DNA of 64,000 nt from Chloranthus sessilifolius (GCA_021018995.1 CM037590.1:71767597-71831596), one strand, 5' to 3'. Counted from the first letter of the stretch, positions 1 to 12,628 are shown. The notes: a model not told the origin generated them from the sequence alone. A program made the numbers and translations.

Positions 1-510
1 AAGACCTATAACTGGCTGAAACCACGCCTTCAGCCAACGCCCCAAGTGCCTCCTATCCCTCCTCAACCTCAAGATATGCCCGCTCAGGATGCGCCAGAGC
101 ATGACCAATCAAGTCCAGAGATCCCTCTTCAAGATCAGCCTGAGGTCATCCCTCCACCACCTCAGCCAGACTATGTGCAGATACCACCATCCCATCATCA
201 AGCAACTCCTATGATGAACGAGGAGTTGGTTGCTCTCATACATGAGAGTAATCACCAACTCAACCAGCGCCTTGATTACCACGAGCTGCTAGTGGATGAC
301 ACTCTACACGCGATGTACCCTATGGACTACCTCCAGAGGATGCTGATCATGCGTGCACGGGTGTTCGGCACTTCTACATCAGGTGCTGATACTGAGGACC
401 TACAGCCTGATGAGGCAGCCGACGAGGGTCGAGCTGATGACGAGACAGAGGGTGCGGGCAATCCTACTAGAGCGAAGGATCCTACCGGACCGGGGGGGGC
501 TGATGCATGA
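1..510 (+). CDS. 3' end of an unidentified proline-rich reading frame
   Basis: The frame is open from the first base of the window to a TGA ending at 510 (169 codons), so its start lies outside. The first third is rich in Pro and Gln, the middle is a probable helical stretch with Leu/His/Asn (around 210-360), and the last 50 residues are acidic and Gly-rich. I recognise no domain. Such low-complexity tails occur in the accessory ORFs of plant gypsy elements, and a gypsy 3' LTR begins 450 bases downstream, so an element-encoded protein is the likeliest reading. This is inference from position only; a host gene end cannot be excluded. Confidence 0.35.
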   Translation, partial: KTYNWLKPRLQPTPQVPPIPPQPQDMPAQDAPEHDQSSPEIPLQDQPEVIPPPPQPDYVQIPPSHHQATPMMNEELVALIHESNHQLNQRLDYHELLVDDTLHAMYPMDYLQRMLIMRARVFGTSTSGADTEDLQPDEAADEGRADDETEGAGNPTRAKDPTGPGGADA

Positions 511-592
511 CAGGCTTAGATGATTTTGTGAGCTTGACCGATTTCTTTTTTCGAAAAATTAATTTTTGGTGGTTATGTATAATTTTACTATG

Positions 593-653
593 GTGGCATG
601 GTTGCCACATCTGCTCTTTGGTTTCTTAGAACTATAGTGGCATGGTTGCCACA
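593..653. repeat. duplicated 17-base hairpin motif
   Basis: GTGGCATGGTTGCCACA occurs exactly at 593-609 and 637-653. Each copy can fold on itself (GTGGCA pairing with TGCCAC across a 4-base loop). It lies in the otherwise featureless stretch between the reading frame ending at 510 and the gypsy polypurine tract near 955. Confidence 0.6.
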
Positions 654-1559
654 ATGATCTATTTTCGTATACATTTTAATATATAGATGTACAAATCTTT
701 TGATAGTTATGCTAATCTTTTGATTGGTCAATGTGCGTCTCCTTAGAATCTGGTAGATAGATGAATATATGTGTGATTACATTCGCTCATTCCTATGTAT
801 GTGTGATTAAATTGCTAGGATTTGTCCTGTATGGCTTCCGTACGTGTGAGGAGATTTTTATTATGAAAAGGATTGTTTAGCCATGTGTGGTGCCTTTTGA
901 GGTAACCTTTTTAGGTCACCGTTATATTAATTTTCGAGGAAGAAAATTCCTAAGGTGGGGAGAATGTGACATCCCGAACTTTTGGCCGGTGAATAGTATG
1001 CCTCGATGCGCATGCCTGACTATCCTCACATCGAAGACCATGCCGATGGACTTTGTAATGTGTGAAGATTAAATCCTATGGAACGGATTTGGTGTGAGAG
1101 ATGGAAATAGGATGTGTGGAAGGGTCAGTGGACCTTCATACACCTAACATAAGTATAGCCATTTCGCACCTAAGCCAAAGGCTAGGTTAAAAAGGGAAAT
1201 AAATACCTCGTTAAATTTTTGCATTTAATACCCCTTTTATTACTTATCATTTAGAGTTAAGAGGAGAGAGGGTGAATCGAGTGTTGAATGCGGATTGAAT
1301 ACAAGAATGATTCATTCTTGAAGTGTGGAACAAAGAGCCTGGTTGAATAAGAACGAAACATTGTTCGTCTGGTGAAACCTAGGCTGCTTTGGAAGCAAAA
1401 ATTGTGGAGATCAGACTAAATTAAGGTATGAAATCTCCGAATAAGTTGTGAAATTATATTAGTCGATGTCTTTCCTAATGTATGATCGAAGGATCATAAG
1501 ACATAAGGTCTGATTTGAGAAAGAACGGAAAGGAAATGCGAAAACCCAAGATTGGGCGA

Positions 1560-1925
1560 AATCTGCATTTTTCGACCGATTGAAATATCATTCGATCGAT
1601 CAAAATTGACCTAATCTATAAGCATATGAATTTTGAGGAATTTCATTCGATCAAAGATAGATTCAATCGAACGAAATGTATTTCGATCGATCGAATCTCA
1701 CACTCGATCGATCGAAATGTATATAACAGAGATTTATAAAAAAATTGCTGTGGGGATTCGACCGAACGAAATTCTTTTCAATCGATCGAATTTGTGATCC
1801 GATCGATCGAAAGATAAATCGATCGATCGAAATTACAAGGCCAAGCTATGAGTTCTAAGGGATTTGACCGATCGAGAAATATTTTGATCGATCGAAATGT
1901 TAATTCGATTGATCGAAATTCTCAG
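1560..1925. repeat. array of TCGATCGATCGA palindromes inside the LTR
   Basis: About a dozen perfect or near-perfect copies of the 12-base palindrome TCGATCGATCGA lie here, usually extended to TTTCGATCGATCGAAAT. Perfect copies start at 1683 and 1704. Spacing is irregular, roughly 15-60 bases. The motif is rich in CpG in an AT-rich, CpG-poor background. The same motif recurs in other LTR families of this window. Confidence 0.8.
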
Positions 1926-2392
1926 ATTTGAAAATTTGTTGTATTTTGGCTATGAAATTTTGGAGAAATCTTTTGTAGTATGTTTAGCATCATTTTGATG
2001 TATGAACCATAGATTTGATGTGTTTAGGTGAGCAGGTGTCGTGTGATGCAAAACAAGCTAAAACTGCAGATTGAGCACTTGTCAGTTGAGATTCGAGGTA
2101 GGAAAAATTTGATACCATGTGCATTTAATACATTAGCATGTGTGTTATGTTATAATGTATTCTTTGATCAAATCATGTGAGTTTCGTTATGATTCCGAGG
2201 TTGAGAAAGAATATGCATGTGTATGCTTCAGAGATATATATGGAATATGTGGAATCTTTCAAGATTCAATCTTATATGTGTATGTGTGAGGATGTGTTTC
2301 AGATTTCCAAACTTAGCTATAATTATCACATTACATGGTGATAAGCTATATGTATGCACTTTAATTTGAAGTGTATTGTGAATACCAGTTCA

Positions 2393-2462
2393 ACGCGGCG
2401 GTATAACCGTGACTGACGCGGCAGGATATCCGTGACCGGTACGGCGGGATATCCGTACACCC
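2393..2462. repeat. three tandem ~24-base units in the LTR
   Basis: Three imperfect copies of a unit of the form ACGCGGCNGGATATCCGTGACC follow one another. Each carries GGATATCC or a close variant, itself a palindrome. It is a GC-rich island inside the AT-rich LTR. Confidence 0.65.
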
Positions 2463-3330
2463 TTTGCGATGTGTGTGACTTTGTGAATCCTACTGTATAA
2501 CGGTAACTGTATTCGAACAAGTGTCCAACTTTATAAGACTTGGATATATGTGAAAATGATTCATGTGAATGACAATGGTGGCTATTCCATCGAGAACTCG
2601 AGGCTATAGTTCCTCATGCAATAAATTAAGTAAAGCACTTTTAAGTTTCTTCCCATGTGTCAAAATAAATATGTGAGCAAGTATAATTGTTTTCAAACAA
2701 GTATCAGATTTGTATGTCATGCCATTACTTTCACCACTATACATATGTTTTAGATGAGTTTTGTTTCCTATGCCATGATATATATGTGTGATGTTCATGA
2801 TATGCATGTTATGAGTTTTTTCCTACTGAGTTTGGATGAAGCTCATTCCTCGACTAAATGTCATAACTTCAGGTAAAGGCGTAGGAGCTGAGAATTCAGA
2901 GAAAGTGGATTCGGATTATTCTCCTGCGAGGGAATTAGAAGAAATTCGTCCCGAGGATTGTTTCTTGTGTGCTAAGCCCGGTATGTCCGGCCTTAGATTG
3001 AAAGACTAGAGTCGTTTTAGTTTGATGTGAAGAAACTTATTTTTTTGCTATTGTAATTATTTTTGGTGAACCATGTTTCGGTAAGGAAGGGTTCTTACTG
3101 GTGGTTCTTGTCGATTCTTTTTCCGTAGGTACTCGTATGGAATTAGAACCATCATTTTGAGTTTTGAAAAGAGATAGCACTAGTTCTTTCTCCTTACTTG
3201 ATTTTGGTTCTTAGTTAGTTATGGTTCTGCTTTGTTTCCACTGTGCGAAGTGTGATTAGGCCAATGTGTTGCGTTCAGGGGTTCGGCCTTGGGTCAACCC
3301 GATGACGGTGCCGAAATCCGAGCTATCACA

Positions 3331-5859
3331 CATGGTCTCGATGTGATGTAGCATAGTGGTAGAGATTGTAGTAGATTTCAATTCTTTTATGTATGTTCTA
3401 TTGGATTTCAAATTTGATATATAAAATTTAATTTCTAAGACCAAGATGATCTTGCATGTTAGTTTTGTGAGCATGCCTGAACATCACATGGTCAAAAATA
3501 GAGATGTCATGGACTAGATCAAGTCTAGCCTAGGTGATTTTGGAAAATAATGATTTAGATATATTTTTATGGATTTTCTTTTTTATTCTGAAATAATGGT
3601 TAGTTAGCATTGATGTGATGATGAGAGGTGATCAGGTGTGTAATGGATGATCACACAAGATCATCTTAGGTCACACATTAGATCGAATTGTCTAGATTAT
3701 TCGTATGTGTATTAATTCTCTAAGAGGATTTGAGTGCCTATGCCAAGGTTGGCTTAGCATGATTCCTCTCTCTTTACCAATTGAAGGTTATGATAAGTTT
3801 ATATTATAAGTTTAAAAATTTTCATAATTTGATCATCTTTAATAAATTTGATCATATCGAACGGTTTTGATAATGTTAGACTTACTTTTTATTAAAAACG
3901 AGAAAAATTGTTAGCTTATAGTTTTGTGTTCAAAATCTTGCATGCTTGTCATATGGATTAGATTGAGTTCATGGTTTGATTCATTTTGATTGATTTTATC
4001 ATAAAAATCAGAAATTATCATGCATATTGATCATTGTTTTGATATAGAAATTAATGGTGTATGATGCATATGCCTAGAATAGTAACAAAAATGAATCTCT
4101 CCTAGGTTGTTGATATACTTGCTTTAGATTGAAATAAATGATTGAAAAATTATGAGATTATTAGTACATTGTCACTGTTTTTATGCTACCATTGTGATAA
4201 AATTAATTTCATCAAGAAGTTAGGTTAATCGAAAGGTAATCCGTGGCCTATCTCCGATATTATTCCGATGAACTACTAGTGAAATCAATCTTAGTTCAAG
4301 AACTTGGTTAGCAGTAAAATTTTGATGGTATGTGATCTCTGGATCACTTGACATCCCGATGAGATTATGATCATGAATGACCTAATTGGATGGTACAAGA
4401 TTAAATGGCCCGATTGGCACTAGATGGTGCCAATTCTATAGCTTATAGGGTTCTACACCCTTATTAGATGTAAAGATTAAAGGAAATTTTGAGGTTATGA
4501 TTTAGAACGATCATGACTAATATGATCACATTCGCTGGTCACCGTAGGATTAAATAAAAATTGTAGATGGTGTTTGATTAGCCCTCATCTACACCCTTGG
4601 ATTGCTAAATCTGAGATTTGTGGATTTTAGAGTATAAGACCCACTGTGCTGGGCATAAAACCCACAGAAAATGATTTGCAAAAATTTTATAAAAATTTTA
4701 ACACTTGCAATAAAGGGTTCCCTATGACCCAGAAAAATTTAGAGGTCAAACTCCATGTGAATTGACCAGCACGAAATTTGGATCAAGTGGGTGTAATTCT
4801 GCCAGAAATGCACCTGAAAACTGCCCTGCATTAGGACTGTCATTTTATGTGTAAAATCATCCCCAAAAATTTTATAAAATTTTTTTATAACCGTTGAACC
4901 TGTGATGAACCACCGTACCAAAAATTGTGCCTTAATTCCATTAGGTTTGACCAGGAGAAAATCCAAAAATCAAAGGTGCAGAATTTAGTCAAGTGAAACA
5001 CAGATTTTGTCCGAATTAGATACCTTATCGATCCAATTCCATCATGATCTGATCTTAATTAGATCTAATATTATCAAGAGAACTTAAATTTGACCTTAAG
5101 AGATTTCCAACAAACTCTTATTTGTCGGAATTAGATACCTTACCAGAGGCCTCAAAATATGGTCTGAGGATCAGTAATGAATCAGTCACGTTCTATAAAT
5201 TAATGACCCTAATCTGTCATGATCATATTTTTGGATGTCATCACCTAAGAAAGTTAAGGCTTCCAGTCCTCTTTCACTGAGTTTTGGAATTACCCCGAAA
5301 TTCGATCGATAGCGAAAATGGCGGCCAATTTTCCAACAAAGGTCTATGCCGTTAACTAAGAATTTTATAAAACACCGTTTGAATCAAAAAATCGTCCTTC
5401 CCATAAAAACCCGTGATGTCATAATCGCGATAAAATATAGTGATGATCAGTGTGGTCACAGATGGCCTATTTATCAGTCACATAATTTATCATTTTATCG
5501 CCCTTAACTTAGTAAAGCTAGACCCCAGTTTGCTACTAACGAAATGATGATGTGCAGATATTTAGAACAGATAGTAGAATAGAGCTAAATTGATAATCTT
5601 CGCCAAAATGAACTGAAAAGGCAGTAAGAATCACGATCATACGCAGATACGATTAATCGTATTGAGAGCCAGTCAGAAAGAGAAGCAATCGTAATTTATG
5701 ATTATACGAATCAAAGCTCTCTGCTATTGATCATGCGATGATATGTACCGCCATATACAGAATTAGAAAATCACTTAAATTAAAAGTCTTGCAACCCACA
5801 GATCTGAGAAGATTGGCAAAAAAATCCTAAAAATCTCTGCTGCTATAAAATAGGAACAA
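3331..5859. other. unassigned AT-rich DNA
   Basis: No reading frame of note on either strand. The text has phrases common in old LTRs (runs such as AAAATTTTATAAAA near 4680 and 4865, one CGATCGAT site near 5302). I find no paired ends or duplications and take it as degenerate retroelement or intergenic sequence. Confidence 0.4.
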
Positions 5860-6690
5860 TACCTGCACACATCTACCATCTAAAGCGAGAAAGATAAGAT
5901 TAGAAGTTTAGTTTTATTATTAATCTTTTTTTTACTGGAATTCGAATAATGTAAGCCAACCCCTTATGATCTATAAATAAGAGAGCTCGATTTAGGATAA
6001 AAACTTATCGAAGGAAGTCTCAGTATCTATTGACGACTGAGGTTGGGTTTTCTTTTGATCATATTAGTTTAGAATAGTTTAGATATTCAAGGTTCCTCGA
6101 GAGCAATTGATGACTGTGATCAGAAGCTGGAAGATTAGAGTAGAGCATCCATAATTTCTCAGAAGCAATTGACGTCTGTGACTGAGAGATGAAAGATCTT
6201 TTATTTGCTTTCTAGTTTAGATTTACTGCTTTGTAAATATCTAAAAATTATTGATTTTAATTGACGACTAAAGTCTTAAATTTACAAATTAGTGTAACGA
6301 TTTTTTTTTTTCATCTTCAGTTTTCATGAGTTTGATTGATGTCCAAATTTCTGGAAGATTATTGATTAGTATAAATATGTGTTGAGAAAATCTAATTTTT
6401 GATTGACGCCCAAATTCTAGAGGACTAAGACACAGTGTAACGGTATTTTACTTTTGTAAGCATCCGAGAACTGAAGGATTGTGATTGACGACCATAATCT
6501 AAAAGTAGGAGGATTTAAATTTTATTTTCTCGCAATTAGTTTAACAACTATTCTTTTATTCATATTTCACAACCTTTAAAAGACAAATAAAAGTTTTCGA
6601 TCACAAAAAGAAGAAAAAAGAAAGTTTGACCCTCCTTGTGGGAACGATCCTATACTAGTCCTACAATTTTGATTGTATGCTTACAATAGG
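5860..6690 (+). other. LTR-like region with TATA box and spaced repeats
   Basis: A TATA-like CTATAAATAAG at about 5971 is followed by about 700 bases containing seven loosely conserved copies of ATTGACGNC-like text (near 6028, 6106, 6167, 6258, 6334, 6403 and 6485). The region ends in CTCCTTGTGGGAACGATCC near 6633, a phrase typical of the U5 end of some plant LTRs. No matching partner LTR, primer site or target duplication was found, so this is a tentative degenerate solo LTR. Confidence 0.3.
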
Positions 6691-7974
6691 TTAAGGCTAA
6701 GTACTAGTAAAGTCGAAGCACCTATGATCAATGAAACTAATATTGTTGACCCGATCGACCAAGTCAGTTGACCCAAAGAAGGCTAAGGCCCATATAGAGA
6801 ATAGGCAAAAAGGGAAACTAAAAACCCTAAAAGCCTTACGGCCCATAAACCCAACCCATAGGTTCATGATCCCGAACTAGGTTGAGTTAGGGCCAAAGAC
6901 CCGACCTTGTAATGGGGTAGTGTTAGTGGCACCCCCTACATTTTTGGGAACAATTACAAGGAAATTGTGAATTTTCCTAAAGTATTGACCCATTGGGCTC
7001 GAAGGCCCAATTTATGAGTTCTAAGGAATCAATGGACCACTACGAATGGTTAATGGACATGAGATTTCTTAACCAAAAAATAATTCGACCATTGTTAATA
7101 GCACCCACATAAATTAGGACACCCAAATAGCTTGGTAATGTAAAATTTAGAACTAGTGAGACTCTGTAAGTCTGAGTAAGGGCCCAATTTGGTGGCCCAA
7201 TTAGGATCAAAATGTCAATAAATGTCATGTTGCTACAAAAAATAAAATTATTAGTGGCATCCAAAACTGCCATTAATGCCTTCGTCGCTAATAGTCTTAA
7301 TAGCCTTTAATAAGTTTTTTGTTAATAGCGGCAGTTTTTGGCCGCTGTTAATAGTCTTATTCATGTTACACATATGTAAGTCATATTGCTAGTAGTACCC
7401 ATGAGGTCAAACTGACACTCATAACACTATTACTCTTTTTGAAGGAAGAAGTCTAGATAGGAACTAGGCTTCACCTTTAATCCTTGATTTGGCTCTGGAA
7501 AGGTCCAAGTAATCTAATAAACTAAAATTGAGACTCAAGGTCTCAAGTATATAGACCGTGTTGTGTCTTGGATAATAGCACACAGGTAAATGAAAAAGAT
7601 ACTTTTGACAAATTGCACTAAATAACTGGAATTTAATCCTATATGATAAGATAGGATCTATTAAATCAAAAATCAACTTGATGATAATGGAATAAGTCCT
7701 CCAAGAAGGCCTTAGACATGTGAATTGGGGGATGTCTCCCCATACGAATGACAATAACTATAAGTCCTCTAAGGACTTTCACCTACTACACGACTGGACT
7801 AGTTTTAATTAATTAGATCCCTACACTTCTTGCGATTCGACATGTGATGATGATATGAATTGATAATTGGTAATTTGATTTGTTTTGAATCATGTGAACA
7901 TAGTGGTTGATTTTTAAATGAAAATCTTGTTATATATTGCACATTGAAAAGTGATGGGTGACAACACCCAAGTG
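6691..7974. other. unassigned, with possible DNA-transposon end near 7080-7350
   Basis: No genes seen. Between about 7080 and 7350 there are alternating short phrases such as GTTAATAG and GCGGCAGTTTTTGGCCGC. These resemble subterminal repeats of CACTA-type elements. I could not find terminal inverted repeats or a target duplication, so the assignment is weak. Confidence 0.25.
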
Positions 7975-8230
7975 AATATGGAATTTTGAACTTTGAATAC
8001 AGGATAATAAACTTTGAATACTGAATATGGAACTTTGAACTTTAAATACTAAATATGGAACTTTGAAATTTGAATACTAGATATGAAATTTTAAACTTTG
8101 ATCAGTAAATACTAAATACTGAACTTTGATCAGTGAACACCGAATATGAAAATTTGATCAATGAATATTGAATATTTGGATTCGAACCTTGAATATGGAA
8201 TATTGAACACCGAACATTAAAAATCTGAAA
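7975..8230. repeat. degenerate TTGAA minisatellite
   Basis: Many variants of GAATATGGAACTTTGAAC and TTTGAATACTGAATATGG follow each other with a period of about 15-30 bases. Similar but not identical TTGAA arrays lie in the Tekay-like LTR at 42780-43030 and 63760-64000. Confidence 0.65.
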
Positions 8231-9559
8231 GTGGAAAGAAGATACTAGTTTTGGATATCAGAACCTCTTATGCTAACCACTGATTTTACAAACAGACTCG
8301 CAAGTGCAACTCATATTCAAAGAGTTTGAAATGTGAGGATTGAATCTCGTTAAAACAATAGAGTCATTGATTTTTGTCTTGATTGACTAAATGGCAAAAA
8401 GTGCCAACCTTTGTGTCATATTAGCATTTGAATTTGATTTCAGAAACCCTTAATCTTTTAAAACTCTATTAATCTTTAAAATAATGTAATCTATAAACAA
8501 TCTTAGAAACCCTTAAGAAAGCTATGGTTATTAATAATTGATAAGTTCTCCTATACTCTCATCTAATTGTTAAAATCAAGCTTGTAAAATTATTGTTGTT
8601 AGTTGTAAATTAATTGATATTGACATGCTTAATTGTAAACTCTTGAGTGTTAGTTGTAATTTAATTGACATTGCCATATTTACTTGTAGACTTTCATCTA
8701 TTAATTATGATTTATTTTTCATTATCATTTGTTGTGCCTTGATATTATTGTGTTATGTTACGTTGTCCTTTTGGATTTTAGATGTACAACCCTTAATACC
8801 TAATTGTTTGCTCTAATACTCCTTGTGGACCTCTTAGAACTAAAATGCCTAAATTAAGGAATAAATTACATACTTTATCAATTATTGTGTTTCATCATTG
8901 ATTATGACTTTATTAAGATTCAACGCTTACGGTTGTTGCATGAATCAAAAATTTCAGAGTCAGGTCAGCAGCCATGCAGATTGGAGGAAATGATCCAGAG
9001 GTGTTTATCGAGTTGAGAGTTTCTAGCTCATTTTGCCTATAGAGCTATTAGCACACATGCACGTTATCGAATAATGTGTTGTCTTTTTTGGATCTTCTTT
9101 TGTTTGTCTGGCTGGTTTTCAGGCCAGTTTGATTTTAAAGCCTGAATTTTGTAATTGGACCTTCTTTAATGTGAATAGTATTTTGAGTTTTAGAAAAAGT
9201 TCTATTTTTTTTTTTTCCAGAAGAAAAAAATTGTCTCTTGATTTACTTACTTTTCTGCTGTAAGCCAAAGTTTTTAAAAATTATCCAATTTCCTAAAACA
9301 TAGAATATTAGACCGATTATTTGATCAAGTTATCATAATTGAGATTCATTCGCAAATAAATAATCACATTAGATAGTAGATTTATGATTGAACGATTTTC
9401 GGCAGTGTGTCGCGTTAGCCAACTCACAGATCGGGACGAGCAGGGCAAGAGTCGCTCGACATATGAGGCCGGGGGCAGGGGGCCTGACAAGAACTCAGTT
9501 TTCAAATGATCTTTTAGGGTTTCAAGAGAGGTCCTTTTAAAGGCCATGATCTGACAATT
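8231..9559. other. unassigned AT-rich DNA
   Basis: No convincing coding sequence on either strand. A phrase near 8970-9020 looks faintly like retroelement coding sequence but is too short to assign. Otherwise nothing recognised. Confidence 0.35.
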
Positions 9560-9900
9560 TTAAGGTAATTAAATCAAAAACGGTCGGATTACGAAACAGT
9601 AAATAAAAATGGGTGATGAAAAATGAATGCACACATTTCATCGCGTATAGCGCCGCCTGTCCACACATTAGGACGATCGTCCGAAACAAACTGGATGATC
9701 AACCGAAAAAGAGTTGGACGATTGATCTATCGAATCAAATCGATCGAAAAAGGAAAATTTAGCAAAAGTTAGCTAGGCACCAAATCCTGAATTTGCACCT
9801 CCTTGCGTGCACACATGTCAAGTTAATAGATTTCTGGACCAGCCCTCCCAAAAGTTAGCTAGGCACCAAATCCTGATTACTCCAACCAAGAGCTTGGCAC
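9560..9900. other. LTR-like scrap with palindrome and 28-base direct repeat
   Basis: GGACGATCGTCC at 9671-9682 is a perfect 12-base palindrome, followed by weaker copies and a CGATCGA site near 9741. This is the same layout as the U3 palindrome arrays elsewhere in the window. An exact 28-base sequence occurs at 9763-9790 and again at 9849-9876. No LTR ends are visible. Confidence 0.4.
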
Positions 9901-10139
9901 TTTCCAACGTCTACTAAAATTAGTTGTCAAGTCATTAGTAGTAGCAAAACTAAAGAAAGAAAGCTTTAAAACTAAAATTTTAAAACACATTTTAAAATAT
10001 ACCAACAAACCTTAACCTGTGGTGCGCAAGTCAAATCTGGATCAGATTCAGCACTAAGATTGCGTCAAAAATATCTCTTGATTCCTAAAAGCACCAAACA
10101 TGATGGTTAAAACTAGACATTGTAAGAACAGAATGAACC

Positions 10140-10313
10140 AAGGATCAAAATTTTGGCTGAAATGACCAAAATTTCAGCCGAAATTATTGGTTTGGATCCC
10201 CACCACCGAAATGATAACTATGGACCCAAATTTCGGTCATTTTTGTATGGGACCCAAAATTTCGGCCAAATTTTCAATTTTCAGCCAAAATTTTATCCAA
10301 AATTTTGATCCTT
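10140..10313. mobile_element. foldback MITE-like element
   Basis: The 174-base segment has perfect 17-base inverted ends (AAGGATCAAAATTTTGG at 10140-10156 and its complement at 10297-10313). Its interior is full of TTTCGGCC and CCAAAATT phrases that fold back further. No coding capacity. Superfamily unknown; no clear target duplication was identified. Confidence 0.6.
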
Positions 10314-10765
10314 AAAATAAACGGTGGGCCATCAGGGAATGACGCAGAATGAATCGTTTTTTCAGTTAGGCCTCTAATTGGTTTGCTCTCTTCTCCCAGT
10401 TGAACCCAATGTATTCAAATTATTTTACGTTATTAAGCTCTTAATCATATGGTAATGTAGTTTTTTTATGTAACTGCAGCCCGACTCGCACACCAGATTT
10501 TCCGTCATGTCCTAGCGTGTCGCTTCAGAAACCGGAGGACGAGTGGCAGGTTAAATCAAGATCGAAGTAATCCAAAAGTTTGTATAAACTCATAATAATT
10601 GCAGAAGTGTAGATCAAAATCTTACATTAAGAATAATTTATATCAATTTACTAAACCAACTCTATGTTTCTCTTCACCAAGAGGTGGCCAAACTTCCGTG
10701 AGGCGGCCAAAGTCTCTTCAAGTTTGAGCGGTCTTCTTCAAGTTCCTAACTCTAGGGAAATCTAA
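10314..10765. other. unassigned spacer
   Basis: Lies between two MITE-like elements. No gene, RNA or repeat recognised. Confidence 0.4.
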
Positions 10766-11091
10766 GGTTGTGTATGGCATAATTCTCTGTCAGCTACGGC
10801 AAAATTTACCTGTTTTAGTTGGTTCTCATTCTCTTTTCTAACTCCCTGGAAAGGAGGATTTACCTGTTCTAACAACAGCCTCCTTGCTCTCTACTAACTC
10901 CCTATCAGAGCAAATAAAATCTGCTCCAACAAGGAGTGAGTAGAGAGGAGAATAGAACTACTAAGCAGGATAAATCTTGTATAAAATCTTGCTAAAACAA
11001 GTAACAGGATGTTAGAAAAAAAATGGAACATGCTAAAACAGGTGAACTCTACTATAGCAGGAACTAGCAAAGAGCAATGTCATACACAGCC
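10766..11091. mobile_element. Tourist-like (PIF/Harbinger) MITE
   Basis: The ends are GGTTGTGTATGGCAT and, in complement, GGCTGTGTATGACAT (13 of 15 matching). Weaker pairing continues inward for about 50 bases. It is flanked by TAA at 10763-10765 and TAA at 11092-11094, the 3-base target duplication preferred by PIF/Harbinger elements. At 326 bases with no coding frame it is a non-autonomous MITE. Confidence 0.75.
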
Positions 11092-11094
11092 TAA

Positions 11095-12523
11095 CTAATC
11101 TCGGAGAAAATGAGAGTGCAAAGGGAGACGGAGTGTATATATAGAGAGGGGAGGAGTCAGGGGAGGAGTCGCACTTGACAAGTGTCTCTCTCCACCATGT
11201 TTCCTCTCTTCTCACACATGGCATGGCATGGGAAAGGGGGAGGTATCATGGGTTTCTCTCTCATCTCAAGTCTTGACCCTTGGTCAACTTTGGACCAAAT
11301 CAAATCAGATCAATGGAATTCATGAATTCCACAAGGCTCCAATGTCGATGGTCTAAAATGAGTCAAACATGGATCAACAATATCAAGGGTTAGGATGTTC
11401 TATCTTTTTTAATTAAATATTAAATTCATTTTATAATTCATGAAATTAATTCCTTAAGCCCTTAAAGTTCAGAGAAATCTCCAATTTGCCAGTAGGATTC
11501 CATATTGCACATTCACACAGTCAGACTTGAACCCATTAAAGTCAGGGATATTATAACCGTAGGGTTAAATCTGAGTTAGACGACAGCCCCATGCACTCCT
11601 CGGGAACACATGGTCACAAAATAGTTCCACATATACATAATTGATGATGAATCAACGAAGTTCTTTGCCGGCAGTCATCTAACACCAGCCCTCCTTACAA
11701 GATATTCCATGTTGCAGAAGTAAGCGCCCTCGCTATGGATAAGTGGAAGCAGTTCAAATGCAAAATTTAAACTGATGATATGATTCCAACTGAGAAACTA
11801 CTTGCTTTTGCATTTTCCGTAAATTTGAACAGCTGCTGCACTGATCAATTGCATATTTTGATTGGTCAATAAAATTATACGCTACTACGAAGAAACTTAA
11901 ATGATCAGAGGTTAATATTATCCGATATTAGTTTTGTTTCGGAATCAATTCCTGGCTAACAGAAATCGGTATATCAGTAGTGCCATGCGGCTTCCAGACC
12001 TAAAGCAAATACACAAAACCAGATGTAACAAACTTTCCCAAATGATATCAGTCAGATCAGTAATGCATATACTTGTATGGCTTTCTTGAATTGCTCTCTT
12101 CAATAAGCATCACGTAGAAAAATCCAACTTGCGTCCTTGAATTCATCCCATATTTTTCAGTTAAGACAGTAGCAATTGTTGCTGCAAAATTATTAACAAA
12201 AAATTATGACCTGGACGCCAGCAATTTTTTGCCGAAGCGTTCAAAAAGTCAAAAGGTATGTTGTGCACTGCTCATCATATGCAAGGGAAGCGGATTCCAG
12301 GTAGGTGTTTTAGTCATTTTTCAGTAAAATCTTTCATAGTAATCGTCATCGGATAATCATCTATACATTCTCTTTCTCAACTTCATGTCGGTTGATCCCA
12401 TTTATTCTTTCTCTTGGCCATCAGATTGCTTCCCCCCTTCCAAAAAACCAATTCACTCACTTTTCCTCATCTTCGTCCCAAGCAGACCTCTTAAAAACCA
12501 CTTGTCTCTGGACTTTGATCTAT
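11095..12523. other. 3' flank of the homeodomain gene
   Basis: This stretch lies downstream of the minus-strand stop codon at 12524 and should hold the 3' UTR and intergenic DNA. Codons just past the stop still look faintly protein-like on the minus strand, so the stop may be recent, but several more stops follow. A TATATATA at about 11136 is the only promoter-like text. Nothing else recognised. Confidence 0.4.
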
Positions 12524-12628
12524 TCAGTTGGTTTTGGTCCTTTTGTTTGGAGTAACAGTTTCTTGTTCTGCTTTGTCATTTGCTGAATGTCGTACGCTCC
12601 GACGAGCATTCTCAAACCATTTGTTGAC
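12524..12628 (-). CDS. PHD/homeodomain gene, last coding exon (homeodomain helix 3)
   Basis: On the minus strand an AG acceptor (12630-12629) opens this exon in frame with the exon above it. It encodes VNKWFENARRS, the recognition helix of a homeodomain with the invariant W-F-x-N-x-R core. About 20 polar residues and a TGA at 12526-12524 follow. This matches plant HAT3.1/PRH-type homeodomain proteins, nuclear DNA-binding regulators. Family members usually continue well beyond this point, so the protein end is early here: a short isoform, a recent stop, or a decayed copy. Confidence 0.8.
   Translation of the reverse strand, partial: VNKWFENARRSVRHSANDKAEQETVTPNKRTKTN

Larger units (their letters stand above)
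905..3330 (+). mobile_element. Ty3/gypsy (Tekay/Del-like chromovirus) 3' end with 3' LTR
   Basis: Residues typical of the last codons of gypsy pol (FRGRKF) are followed by a purine tract (ggtggggaga) and then an LTR at 965-3330. The LTR opens TGTGACATC and closes GCTATCACA, so it has TG...CA ends and near-inverted termini. Its 2.37-kb length suits the Tekay/Del lineage, known for long LTRs. Only the extreme 3' end of the internal region is visible; the rest is outside the window or lost, so this is a fossil fragment. It contains a palindrome array (1560-1925) and a 24-base repeat (2393-2462). No target-site duplication can be tested here. Confidence 0.7.

Noticed and set aside
887-1072. Small 61-codon gene
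   Set aside because: It spans the last residues of gypsy pol, the polypurine tract and the LTR start; not an independent gene.
11033-11224. Small minus-strand gene next to a TATATATA sequence
   Set aside because: It overlaps the Tourist-like MITE end, has no recognisable domain, and its composition is ordinary for non-coding DNA.
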